Assembly (NCBI GenBank): GCA_018240285.1
Contig: JAFEGA010000022.1
Coordinates: 1-49,544, forward strand
DNA: 49,544 nt
Source: Pseudomonadota bacterium
Lineage (GTDB): Bacteria; Pseudomonadota; Gammaproteobacteria; Burkholderiales; Nitrosomonadaceae
Reading direction: 5' to 3'
In this document: positions 38,705 through 47,034 of the stretch, one piece after another
How the letters are laid out: each line of letters starts with the position of its first letter
Numbering within the stretch: position 1 is the stretch's first letter
Program-made: the position numbers and the translations under genes
The notes under the pieces: model-generated
The model's input: the letters and a program-made list of their open reading frames with translations, nothing else
What the model was told of the DNA's origin: nothing
The model's database searches: none

Positions 38705-38920
38705 ATGAAATTGATTGAAAAATCCGATTCACCATTGACCGATGCCGTGGTGGAACTGACCGGTAAGGATGGCAATGCCTTCTTGATTCTCGGCCTAGTT
38801 CGCCGCGCCATCTTGAAAAGCAATCGTCCGGAACTGGCGGAAAACTTCATGCGCGAAGCTACCGCCAGCGATTACGAGCATTTACTGAGCGTGTGTATGC
38901 GCTATGTCGATGTCCGGTAG
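38705..38920 (+). CDS. Small hypothetical protein before the recombinase
   Basis: A 71-aa acidic protein (MKLIEKSDSPLTDAVVELTG ... GLVRRAILKSNRPELAENFM). ATG 38705 has GGAG seven bases upstream. It ends nine bases before the recombinase gene, so the two are probably one unit. I recognise no named family; the look is that of small plasmid or phage proteins. Confidence 0.6.
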   Translation: MKLIEKSDSPLTDAVVELTGKDGNAFLILGLVRRAILKSNRPELAENFMREATASDYEHLLSVCMRYVDVR

Positions 38921-38929
38921 GAGAATGGC

Positions 38930-39850
38930 ATGAGAAAAAATTCAGTATTGTCCAGTCATGGTACCCGCAAAAAAGTCCGCGCCTATCTGGTCGCCACGCA
39001 AGCCAAGAATACCCAATTGGCTTATCAGAGCGATATTGCCCATTTCCTGAAAAGCGGCGGCAGGATTCCGGCAACCCCTCATTGTGTAGCCTCCTATCTG
39101 GCTGTTCACGCCAATACCCTGTCACTGGCAACGCTCAGTCGCCGGATGGTGGCAATCGGTCACGCCCATAAAGATAAAGGATTCGCATCACCGACTCGCT
39201 CGGCACTGGTAACCGATACACTGCGCGGTATCCGGCGCATCAATGGCAGCAGGCAGCGCCAGGTCATGCCCTTGCTGAAAACCGATCTGGTGAAAATTAC
39301 CAGAAAATTACCTGGACTAATCGGATTACGCGACAAGGCATTGTTGCTGATTGGCTTTGCCGGAGCCTTTCGCCGTTCTGAATTGGTGGCGCTACAAGTG
39401 GAAGATGTACGGTTTGTAGCTGAGGGTGCGCTTATTCGTATCCGACGCAGCAAAACAGACCAAAATGGCATTGGCCGCAATGTCGCCATTCCCTATACCA
39501 ATGGCCGTCATTGCCCGGTGCAGGCTCTGAAGCTGTGGCTTCAAAAATCAGGCATCAGAACCGGCGCATTGTTTCGCCGCATGAACCGCTTCGATCAAGT
39601 AACTGATTACGGACTATGCGCTGCATCGGTGGCGTTGATCATCAAGCAGCGGGTGGCAGAGGCCGGATTGAATCCCAAACAGTATTCCGGCCATAGCTTA
39701 CGAGCCGGTTTGGTGACCAGTGCGGCCAAAGCCGGTGTCAGTTCCTGGAAAATACGTCAGCAAACTGCGCATAAGTCGGATGTGATGTTGCAGCGCTATA
39801 TCCGGGATGGACAGTTGCTCCACAACAACGCAGTCAGCAAAATCTGGTAG
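38930..39850 (+). CDS. Tyrosine recombinase
   Basis: A 306-aa tyrosine recombinase with a SAM-like N-terminal core-binding domain (TQLAYQSDIAHFL) and a complete catalytic set: Arg148 (FRRSEL), Lys175, His255 and Arg258 (GHSLRAG), His281 (TAHKS), Tyr290 (QRYIRDG). It lacks the arm-binding domain of the integrase at 30102, so it is Xer- or transposon-type. It is flanked by a tiny gene before it and the C39-like gene 26 bases after. It may move this cassette or resolve the element. Confidence 0.9.
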   Translation: MRKNSVLSSHGTRKKVRAYLVATQAKNTQLAYQSDIAHFLKSGGRIPATPHCVASYLAVHANTLSLATLSRRMVAIGHAHKDKGFASPTRSALVTDTLRGIRRINGSRQRQVMPLLKTDLVKITRKLPGLIGLRDKALLLIGFAGAFRRSELVALQVEDVRFVAEGALIRIRRSKTDQNGIGRNVAIPYTNGRHCPVQALKLWLQKSGIRTGALFRRMNRFDQVTDYGLCAASVALIIKQRVAEAGLNPKQYSGHSLRAGLVTSAAKAGVSSWKIRQQTAHKSDVMLQRYIRDGQLLHNNAVSKIW

Positions 39851-39876
39851 CTGGTATGGATGAGGAGGAAAGGCTC

Positions 39877-40437
39877 ATGCCCATCCGGCAAGGCAGTATT
39901 GATGGATTGTGCGGCGTGTATTCGGTGATGAACGCAACCGAAGCCGTCATCGGCAAATTTCACTATGACCGCAAACTGGGACGCAAAGCCAGCCAGAGAA
40001 AAGTTTTGTTTAAAAAACTGATCGGCTATTTGGCTAAGCATGACATGCTTGAGGAAGCCATGATTTGGGGTTTTGAAAATATTGACGCCAAAGGCGGCTT
40101 CGTAGACATCGCGATCAAATCCGTGAAAAAGTACCAGAAGCGCAAACTACGCAAGGAAATCGCATTTGATACGGATGACGTGACACTGGACGAGTATTGG
40201 GAAAAACTGACCGAACATCTGAGTCAGCCGGACTCAGCAGTTATCATTTGCTTGAGTGGCCGGATCAAACACTGGACGTGCGTCAGAAGGATTACGCCCA
40301 GTGCGATGATTTTATCCGACTCATCGGGTATTCGGCAGATCGCCAGGGGTCGGTGTGCGGTTACTACTGGGAAGGGGGATTTGTATATTTTGTGGCCGAA
40401 GTTGACTTATTTGTTGTCGGTAGAAGAGAAGAAATAG
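39877..40437 (+). CDS. Papain-like (C39-type) cysteine peptidase fold protein
   Basis: A 186-aa protein. The start RQGSIDGLCGVYSVMNA places a Cys at residue 12 in a papain/C39-like nucleophile context. A later HWTCVRRI and SAMILSDSSG give the likely His and a following Asp/Ser position. The rest is basic and helical. ATG 39877 has AGGAGG eight bases upstream and is preferred over ATG 39856. It is probably co-transcribed with the recombinase. Peptidase activity is inference from fold-like motifs. Confidence 0.6.
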   Translation: MPIRQGSIDGLCGVYSVMNATEAVIGKFHYDRKLGRKASQRKVLFKKLIGYLAKHDMLEEAMIWGFENIDAKGGFVDIAIKSVKKYQKRKLRKEIAFDTDDVTLDEYWEKLTEHLSQPDSAVIICLSGRIKHWTCVRRITPSAMILSDSSGIRQIARGRCAVTTGKGDLYILWPKLTYLLSVEEKK

Positions 40438-40496
40438 ACTTTAGGATGGGGAAAGTATTTATTAAAGGCTTCTTTGTAACATGATTTGTAATAAAC

Positions 40497-40513
40497 CGGT
40501 CGCGGGTTCGAGT
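40497..40513 (+). other. tRNA T-arm-like fragment
   Basis: GGTCGCGGGTTCGAGTC resembles the T-arm of a tRNA, but the 3' half of the stem does not pair and there is no complete tRNA around it. Integrases often leave such fragments at attachment sites. It lies at the right edge of the recombinase cassette. Confidence 0.3.
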
Positions 40514-40629
40514 CACATCGACAGATCCAGATAAAACAAAGGCCTATCCAGCTAGCGTCTAGCATTCCACCAAGTAAAATGGTAAATTGCCTAGTTAGTT
40601 TTACCTTACTTTAAAATCGGTGGCAGATA

Positions 40630-41883
40630 TTGAGTGGAATAACCAGCAAAGCAGCAAAAGCCAAAGTGCACGCAAATAAAAGAGATGCTTTCACAGTCAT
40701 CGACCTGTTTGCAGGTGCAGGCGGACTATCCGAAGGCCTTCGCGAAGCCGGCTTCCGCGCACTGTACGCCAATGAAATCGTTCGCCGCTATTCAGAAACG
40801 TATACGCTAAACCATCCGAAAACCGTGATCGACCAGCGCGACATCCGCACAGTCGATGCAAAAGCAATCAGAGAGCAGCTCGGTATCGGGCGCGGAGAAT
40901 TAGACCTGATAGCCGGGGGGCCGCCGTGCCAGGGTTTTTCGATCAATGCTCCGGTCCGCTCAAATGAAGATGCCAGAAACCACTTGTTCCGCGACTACCT
41001 CCGGTTCGTAGACGAATTCTACCCGCGCGCCGTACTCATCGAAAACGTACCTGGCCTAGTCTCCTTCGAAGGCGGGATGACGCTGCAGGCCATCCTCACA
41101 GAACTGGGAAACCACGGTTACCAGTCCGACGTGCGTATTCTTTACGCCCCTCACTACGGTGTGCCGCAAACCCGCTGGCGGACCATCATTATCGGTCTCC
41201 GCGAGGGCCAGGCGGTACATGCCTTTCCGGAACCGGCTTACGAAGCGCCTATCCGGGTAAATTTCACTTCATCCTTTGATGGCCGCAATATTGTGGCACT
41301 GCCCGGGGAAGTCGAACTGCCGCGGTTTATATCCGTAAAAGATGCAATTGATGACTTGCCGGAATTAATTAATGGCGAAGCCGGTGCGGAAATCAAACAA
41401 TACCGCACGACGCCGCAGAACAATTTCCAGAAAGCCATGCGAGCTGGCTCTAAAGGTGTTGTCAATCACGAAGCAGCAAGACTAAGCAAAATAAACCTAG
41501 ACCGCCTGTCCCATATCCCGCATGGCGGAAACTGGACCGATATCCCTATGGATCTGCTGCCAAAAGGCATGCAGCGCGCCCGCCGTTCGGATCATACCAA
41601 ACGCTATGGCAGAGTAAATCCGGATGGTCTCGCCTCCACCATTCTGACCAAATGCGATCCGCATTGGGGAGCTTATTTCCATTACAGCCAGGACAGGGCG
41701 TTTACCGTCCGGGAAGCCGCGCGTATCCAAACCTTCCCCGATACCTTCCATTTCACAGGATCGCGCGTCGAACAATACGAACAAGTCGGCAACGCGGTGC
41801 CGCCGCTGCTCGCGGCAGCAATAGGGCGCAGCCTTGCCGCTGTATTAGAAGCGGGCCAAAAGGATTTGAAAAAGGCGGTTTAA
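40630..41883 (+). CDS. DNA (cytosine-5) methyltransferase
   Basis: A 417-aa m5C methyltransferase. Motif I VIDLFAGAGGLSEGL, motif IV GGPPCQGFS with catalytic Cys100, motif VI ENV at 138-140, motif VIII QTRWRTIIIGL, motif X YEQVGNAVPPLLAAAIG. It protects the host recognition site of the restriction enzyme encoded next. TTG 40630 is the longest start; GTG 40666 is a possible alternative. Its TAA shares one base with the ATG of the NotI-family gene. Specificity cannot be read from the sequence; by partnership it may be a GC-rich site. Confidence 0.93.
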   Translation: MSGITSKAAKAKVHANKRDAFTVIDLFAGAGGLSEGLREAGFRALYANEIVRRYSETYTLNHPKTVIDQRDIRTVDAKAIREQLGIGRGELDLIAGGPPCQGFSINAPVRSNEDARNHLFRDYLRFVDEFYPRAVLIENVPGLVSFEGGMTLQAILTELGNHGYQSDVRILYAPHYGVPQTRWRTIIIGLREGQAVHAFPEPAYEAPIRVNFTSSFDGRNIVALPGEVELPRFISVKDAIDDLPELINGEAGAEIKQYRTTPQNNFQKAMRAGSKGVVNHEAARLSKINLDRLSHIPHGGNWTDIPMDLLPKGMQRARRSDHTKRYGRVNPDGLASTILTKCDPHWGAYFHYSQDRAFTVREAARIQTFPDTFHFTGSRVEQYEQVGNAVPPLLAAAIGRSLAAVLEAGQKDLKKAV

Positions 41884-42800
41884 TGGCGGCAGAAATATGG
41901 GAATTTTTCGGATACCGCGCGGATGACGATTCTGAAGTAGCCCTAGAGGCAGCAAAAACAGAAACCTGCCCGGTTACCGGCACTAAGTGTGAAAAAACCT
42001 TTAATGACGGCGTCATTTCAGGCGTCTGCACCCTAAAGCCCATCACATCGGAGCCGGTTATCTGCTGCCCCATCCGACTTTATGCAGACGATTACCAGAT
42101 ACTCAAAGACGTATCGCTTAAAGCCTTTGAACAGGAGCTGCCATTGGTGCCGGGGCGGGAAGCTGTGGTTTATGCTCGGGATAGGGGCCAGGCCTGCATA
42201 GCCGTCTTCGGCAAAGGTTGGGGCGGGGAACTAAGGCTGCCGCAAAAGTCGGGCAGCGGCGGCTATTTTGTTGACTGGGTACTCGGTAAGCTCGGTGCAG
42301 ACGGCAGTTTACTGGAATTTACCGCCGTCGAAGTGCAGACCATCGATACCACCGGAAACTACCGCAACGGCTTTTCAGCACTGAAAGATAGCAGAACCGT
42401 TGAAAAGACCAGTGCCGGTCTAAATTGGGAAAACGTCTCTAAACGGATACTGCCCCAGCTCATTTATAAAGGCCAAGTCCTGCAGCGCGAAGAATTATGC
42501 AAAAAAGGCCTGTTTTTTGTATGTCCAGAGCAGGTGTTCGAGCGCATTGCCAAAAGGCTAGGCGGCAAGGATAGCCTAATACGCTACACGCTGCAGCCGG
42601 CATCCATTACCTTCATGGCATACGGTCACGAGACGGAAGCTGCATCCGCCGGTAGCGGACTACTCCCGCTGAAGCAGACTCTCTCGCACACCACCACGGT
42701 GTACAAGGTGCAGGAAGCCTTCAATAACGTCACCCTACCGAAAGAGAACGTTTACCGCAACGCCATTCTAAAAGCGCTGGGAGTAGATAACAACGGATAA
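41883..42800 (+). CDS. NotI-family type II restriction endonuclease
   Basis: A 305-aa enzyme of the NotI family. Seen: CPVTGTKCEKTFNDGVISGVC, then VICCPIRLYADDYQILKDVS. The cysteines (29, 36, 49, 61/62) fit the iron-binding Cys4 fold known from NotI. The nuclease centre YFVDWVL with Asp131 and FTAVEVQTIDTTGNYR with Glu150 and Gln152 gives the D...E-x-Q set of NotI. ATG 41883 overlaps the methyltransferase stop by one base, so the two are co-translated. NotI-family enzymes cut GC-rich palindromes; the exact site here is unknown. Confidence 0.9.
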   Translation: MAAEIWEFFGYRADDDSEVALEAAKTETCPVTGTKCEKTFNDGVISGVCTLKPITSEPVICCPIRLYADDYQILKDVSLKAFEQELPLVPGREAVVYARDRGQACIAVFGKGWGGELRLPQKSGSGGYFVDWVLGKLGADGSLLEFTAVEVQTIDTTGNYRNGFSALKDSRTVEKTSAGLNWENVSKRILPQLIYKGQVLQREELCKKGLFFVCPEQVFERIAKRLGGKDSLIRYTLQPASITFMAYGHETEAASAGSGLLPLKQTLSHTTTVYKVQEAFNNVTLPKENVYRNAILKALGVDNNG

Positions 42801-43218
42801 GCTAACGCCGGAGCGCCGCAGTAAAAACATGAGCCGCATTCGCAGCAAAGATATGGCTCCTGAAATGGCGGTTAGGTGCTTGCTGCACAAAAACGGCTAC
42901 CGCTATCGCTTGCACAATAAGGAATTACCCGGGAAACCGGATATTGTATTTTCGCGGAGGAAAAAAATCATTCTGGTCCACGGCTGCTTCTGGCATCAGC
43001 ACGCAGGGTGCAAAAGCGGTCATCTCCCTAAGTCTAATTTGAAATACTGGCTGCCAAAATTAAACCGCAATATAAAGCGGGATAAAAAGGTGAAGGCCGA
43101 ATTGGCTGAAATGGGTTGGGAAGTGCTAGTGGTTTGGGAATGCGAGTTGAAGGATAAGGATGCTTTATTAGCTAAGCTTAATGAGTTTCTTGCGGCGGCA
43201 TTCCATATTCCTAATTAG
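42793..43218 (+). CDS. vsr: Very short patch repair endonuclease Vsr, unusual start
   Basis: Vsr nicks next to T:G mismatches made by deamination of 5-methylcytosine, repairing the side effects of the m5C enzyme two genes upstream. Seen: MSRIRSKDMAPEMAVRCLLHKNGYRYRLH, LPGKPDIVFSRRKKIILVHGCFWHQH, KLNRNIKRDKKV, WEVLVVWECEL. The first ATG (42829) would remove the conserved LTPERRSKN, which is encoded in frame upstream. Reading back, ACG at 42793 (ACG GAT AAG CTA ACG) sits where relatives have the initiating ATG of MDKLTPERRS, and GGGAG (42779-42783) is nine bases before it. The gene then overlaps the restriction gene by eight bases. A rare ATA at 42787 is less likely. Confidence 0.88.
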   Translation, partial: TDKLTPERRSKNMSRIRSKDMAPEMAVRCLLHKNGYRYRLHNKELPGKPDIVFSRRKKIILVHGCFWHQHAGCKSGHLPKSNLKYWLPKLNRNIKRDKKVKAELAEMGWEVLVVWECELKDKDALLAKLNEFLAAAFHIPN

Positions 43219-43687
43219 TTTCAAATCCCGCTTAAACGCTGATTAGGTGCTGTTTATGATGGCAATTTGTGCGCCATGTCTGCTTTTGGCCGTTTAGCGA
43301 ATTTCAGCACATCCAAACATCAAGTCCTTATTTTTCAATTCTACCGTACAGTTATTAACAGAACTCGATCTCCAAGGCGGCTGCGGTCGCAAGAACGCAT
43401 TTTTGCCATGCTCAATGGTTGGCGGTTTTTTAATGGCGTATTAATAAATGCGCCATTGATGTAATCTTGTCGATAATTGAATAGTGTCAGTTTCAACGCC
43501 GCAAATCTTCTCTACAATGCGGCTGGCGTACAGATCGCAACTGGGGTACTTTTCCATTCCTTGGCATTCTGCTCTCGCCAATCCTCGCGGCAGCGGCGAT
43601 GGCGCTATCTTCGGTTAGTGTAATCGGTAATGCCTTACGGTTGCGTGCGACCAAGCTATAGCGATAGGCTGATTATTTTCTCCGCTA
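43219..43687. other. Gap without a clear gene
   Basis: No gene I can support. The part near 43500-43670 on the minus strand shows short coding-like stretches in more than one frame, possibly a decayed gene, but I recognise nothing in it. Confidence 0.35.
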
Positions 43688-44282
43688 TCACCGGCAAGTC
43701 TTAGCCAACATACCCAAAGTTTCACGCTCCCGGCTGCTGTACCACAACCGATATTTTTCCTTGATGTGAGCCCAGCGCCTGCCGTATTCGCACCAATAAT
43801 CTTTTCGTGGCGGTAACCATTCGTGCGGAGCTTGATCGGATTTGGATTGATTGGCCGCATCGTCAACAACCACAAGATTCTCAAAATCGTTGGCAAAGGT
43901 CCGGTGCTGATCGCGTGTCCATTTGTCCGCACCGTGCCGATGCGCATGGGCTAAGGGTACGATATGATCAATATCGACGTCCGAAGCTTTGGTGAATGTT
44001 TTGCCTGTGTACACACCAAACCATTCGCCGGATACTACTGTGCAGTGTCTAGTATTCTTGAATTTGACTTGCACCCGGCTACTCGCAATTAGCATTTCCT
44101 GCCGCGTGTTCTGACAATCCCCATCGGCATCAATCCAGTGCGGCCAATCTTTGCGATTGTAGGGACTAACCGGAGCCGGGGGCGGCGATTGATTCCTGTT
44201 GAGGGGTAACCCGCTTTTCTACTGCGCAGCCGGAAAGCGTCACCAGAACGGAAACTAACAGAGATAGAGCGAAATTCTTCAA
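43688..44282 (-). pseudogene. HNH (DUF1524-type) nuclease lipoprotein, frameshifted
   Basis: The C-terminal frame (43688-44095 from its first ATG) has a secreted HNH nuclease pattern: DVDIDHIVPLAHAHRHGADKW, FANDFENLVVVDDAANQSKSD, EWLPPRKDYWCEYGRRWAHIK. In-frame residues upstream of that ATG continue the family sequence (YNRKDWPHWIDADGDCQNTR). The signal sequence lies in another frame, starting at TTG 44282: KNFALSLLVSVLVTLSGC, a lipobox. The two frames meet at a run of five Gs (44178-44182; C5 on the coding strand). Removing one C joins them into one lipoprotein of about 197 residues. So the gene is either broken or read by slippage. The frame break is seen; the single-base cause is inference. 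Confidence 0.75.
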
Positions 44283-44497
44283 TGGCTACAATACAACCAT
44301 GTTTGATTTAAGGTCATTACACTCTGTCCCATGATTAGATCAACCGGGTATGAACGGTTGCCCGCCACACCCGGAATTCTTAAAATAAAATTAGCAACTC
44401 ATGTGCTACAGTGAAATTAGTACGCAGCAGAATTTTTCGTTTGCACAGTAACGAGCGAAGCTGCCGCGCCTGTAGACTAAAGAGAACACCAGCGGCA

Positions 44498-45412
44498 TCA
44501 CGCAGCCACCTCCGCCGATTGCCCCATATCAAGAAAACTCAGCGAAGCAAGCCCACGTTTAAAACCCAGACGCTGCAAGTCAACGGGGTGAATCTCATAT
44601 TTAGTCAGTCTACGCAAATACTTCGCCTTAGTGTTGCGATCCAAGGGGTACAGCGCAGAATTAAGCCCATGCTCCTTAACGTGCTGAAGAAAGGGTTGGT
44701 CAAAATATTCATCATCAAGCAACCCCCGACTGTAGAAACTGATTTTCTTAAAATGCTTCAGTAGATCCCGGTCGATCTCAGCAATTGAACAATCCAGGTT
44801 ACGCAACACGAACTCAAGACGCCACCAGTGTTTATCGCCAGTATCAGGTAGACATTGCTCCACGAGCTTGTTGTACAAAGTAAGCCTTTTACTGCTGGCG
44901 GGGCTACCGAGGACTTGGGATTCAATCGTACCCCCATCGCCCAAGATGATCTCAGATTGCTGCAACCCTTTCATGTAGATAAAGTAATCGCCCATGGGTT
45001 TACGAATGTTTAGCGCGAGATCGAGCCGGGTTAATCGCCCCTCGGTAAAAAACTTGGCCGCAAGATCCGCGCCCAAGACTTTAGTCAAGATCCGTATGAT
45101 CCACCGCCCGCCCTTAGTGCCTAACTTATTGGGATTAAACTCTATTCTGAAGAAATTATGACTTTTGTTCATGGGGTATATGGATATTTTTAGATCAAAC
45201 GTACCCTCTTTAGTATCAGTAGGGAGCGTAAACTTGAAGTTATTACCGTATCGCTCCTGGCTAGGATAATGTTTGGCCGGGATATTCTTGCTTTTAAAAT
45301 ACCTCATTCCCTCCAGTAACCTGTTCTTAACCCTCATCTTACGTTTATCCGGCACCGGCAAAGTGCCCGAAAGCTTGTCAGATAAAACCGAAGAGACTCT
45401 ATTCTTTTCCAT
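44498..45412 (-). CDS. Putative replication initiation (Rep-like) protein
   Basis: A 304-aa basic protein with features of rolling-circle Rep proteins of plasmids and filamentous phages (Rep_trans-like): FFRIEFNPNKLG, GRLTRLDLALNI, SKRLTLYNKLVEQ, WWRLEFVLRNLDC. A catalytic Tyr cannot be named with confidence. ATG 45412 (MEKNRVSS) has AAGGTG six bases upstream and is preferred over the longer reading from 45502. It is transcribed leftward; the ATPase and AlpA-like genes behind it suggest one replicon-like element. Confidence 0.55.
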   Translation of the reverse strand: MEKNRVSSVLSDKLSGTLPVPDKRKMRVKNRLLEGMRYFKSKNIPAKHYPSQERYGNNFKFTLPTDTKEGTFDLKISIYPMNKSHNFFRIEFNPNKLGTKGGRWIIRILTKVLGADLAAKFFTEGRLTRLDLALNIRKPMGDYFIYMKGLQQSEIILGDGGTIESQVLGSPASSKRLTLYNKLVEQCLPDTGDKHWWRLEFVLRNLDCSIAEIDRDLLKHFKKISFYSRGLLDDEYFDQPFLQHVKEHGLNSALYPLDRNTKAKYLRRLTKYEIHPVDLQRLGFKRGLASLSFLDMGQSAEVAA

Positions 45413-45502
45413 TTTTAACACCTTCATTTGAAATAGTGGGCACATCAACTGAAAGTTAACACTGCCCATCGAATATTGTTTAGTGATGACTATTAATGTC
45501 AA

Positions 45503-45818
45503 ATTAGGATCATTAACTTATCAGTGCTATTAACATATTGGTTATACCTATTGTTATGACACCCATCAGTTGATTATCCAATGATTATAGTAGGGGTATT
45601 CCATAACGTGACCCGACTCTATGAGAATTGGGGAAATCAACACATTGGTCCAAGACCCTCCTGTTAGCAAAATAATTGTATTGATTGATGCATGCGTTAA
45701 TAACATGCTGTTAGTAAATCCATTAAGATGTCATTGCACAGCACACATACATATTTAAAATCGCTCATTTCACTCACTTTTTGACTCCTATGAACAAAAT
45801 GAGCGATTTCTTTTAAAG
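45503..45818. other. AT-rich gap before the Rep-like gene
   Basis: No gene. It is AT-rich with several partly similar TTAAC/GTTAA-containing stretches (for example GTTAATAAC) that could be part of an origin for the neighbouring Rep-like protein; this is weak. At its right end is the terminator for the ATPase gene, listed separately. Confidence 0.35.
45757..45809. terminator. Terminator of the ATPase gene
   Basis: A 13-bp stem, AAATCGCTCATTT (45758-45770) and AAATGAGCGATTT (45797-45809), with a 26-base loop. It lies ten bases beyond the ATPase stop on the minus strand; on the plus strand it is followed by CTTTT. The long loop makes it less certain. Confidence 0.6.
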
Positions 45819-47021
45819 CTATTCTTCAAACAAACCCGGCAACCGAAGGCGATAGCAAGCAACAGGCTTCTCATTACCTTTTATACTTATCCGATCTTTA
45901 TTGGATGTATTGGTTGGAATACGTAGACCTAGATTAGCCAGTGCCGTCCAAAATTTTATTTTGGTATTTGGTATCATTGACTGAATTCGCTTAGGCATGA
46001 CTTCAAGTATCACGCTGATTTCAGTATTTGCCGGTACATATATGTCCCCGGACGACTCATTTTTGATATACCCTAAAAATTCTCCGGAAGGTTCTTCACC
46101 TTCTTTTATTTTCAGGAAATGATCCACGTAGGTATCGTCTTTACACCGTTTCAAGTAAAGTTTCCCTTCCGATAATGCGTTCTTAATCGATCTGGCTACT
46201 ATCCCCGATGGCTCATAATTTGCAATGATCCGATTTTGATTGATTATGATTTCCTTGATACGCACCCATATGGGATCCAAATACTTATTTCTTTCATCCT
46301 CGGGCAGGTACTTATTTTCAATACAAAATTGAATAAAGAAGCAAATACCTAGAAAAAAATCGGCAGCGTTTTCACATATTCTAGGATGCGTTCCGTCAGG
46401 CAACTCTGCTGCTGCATTGCTCCTCAACTCCTCATATTTGTTCCTAACTTCCTGTTCCAGCCGATCCTGATTCTTCAGTATCCACTGAATAAACATGAGC
46501 ATGGCACTGAAGAAAACTCCATTTTCGGCAAGGGATTGCAATTTAATAATTCTTTCGATATTTATAAAACCCTTAGTAAATTCAAGATGGATTACCCGCG
46601 CCAGCCTTGAAGCTTCGTTCGTATTAAACGGGCGTTCAGCTGTGCAAACTAATGTGGTATTCGTTGTCACGGGCTGATCAAGCTCGGTCGCGGATTTGGC
46701 GGTCACCCTGGCAGTCATTCTGGATTGATCAACTGTCAGGAACTCAACCTTAGATTCTTCCTTCTTATCAGTGTTATAGTCATCAATGACCACTAAGCAG
46801 TGTTTCAGCAGCGACATTAGTAGTCGCATCCCCTTTTCTGTCGAAGAAAAGTTTAATGTCAAAGAATCTTCTTTGGTTCCTGGGAATAGAAAGCTAAGCA
46901 AAACAGCAGCAAGGGTTGACTTATAATTACCGCTATCGCCGATGAATACGAAAATCACCTTGGTTGCTAAAATATGCGTTAATAGACTCCTAGCTACAAT
47001 TACCAGCGTTATCAGTCCCAA
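45819..47021 (-). CDS. P-loop ATPase of a mobile replicon (DUF927-like), C-terminal part
   Basis: A 400-aa stretch with Walker A FIGDSGNYKST, Walker B CLVVIDDYN, an Arg-finger-type region AERPFNTNEASRLARVIHLEF, and a helical tail. It resembles the ATPase half of DUF927-type proteins of plasmids and satellites. The open frame extends upstream past its first ATG-like codon to the A9 run (47055-47063), where it meets the N-terminal part in another frame. Removing one A gives a single protein of about 580 residues. It is leftward and ends at its own terminator. Exact family is uncertain. Confidence 0.65.
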   Translation of the reverse strand: MGLITLVIVARSLLTHILATKVIFVFIGDSGNYKSTLAAVLLSFLFPGTKEDSLTLNFSSTEKGMRLLMSLLKHCLVVIDDYNTDKKEESKVEFLTVDQSRMTARVTAKSATELDQPVTTNTTLVCTAERPFNTNEASRLARVIHLEFTKGFINIERIIKLQSLAENGVFFSAMLMFIQWILKNQDRLEQEVRNKYEELRSNAAAELPDGTHPRICENAADFFLGICFFIQFCIENKYLPEDERNKYLDPIWVRIKEIIINQNRIIANYEPSGIVARSIKNALSEGKLYLKRCKDDTYVDHFLKIKEGEEPSGEFLGYIKNESSGDIYVPANTEISVILEVMPKRIQSMIPNTKIKFWTALANLGLRIPTNTSNKDRISIKGNEKPVACYRLRLPGLFEE

Positions 47022-47034
47022 AAACCTGGCTTTT

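Noticed and set aside
41652..41882. Upstream extension of the NotI-family gene into the methyltransferase
   Set aside because: The added residues are Arg/Ala-rich shadow sequence; ATG 41883, overlapping the methyltransferase stop, begins exactly at the family sequence.
43500..43670. Short minus-strand coding-like stretch after the HNH gene
   Set aside because: Frames are interrupted, there is no start signal, and nothing in it could be recognised.
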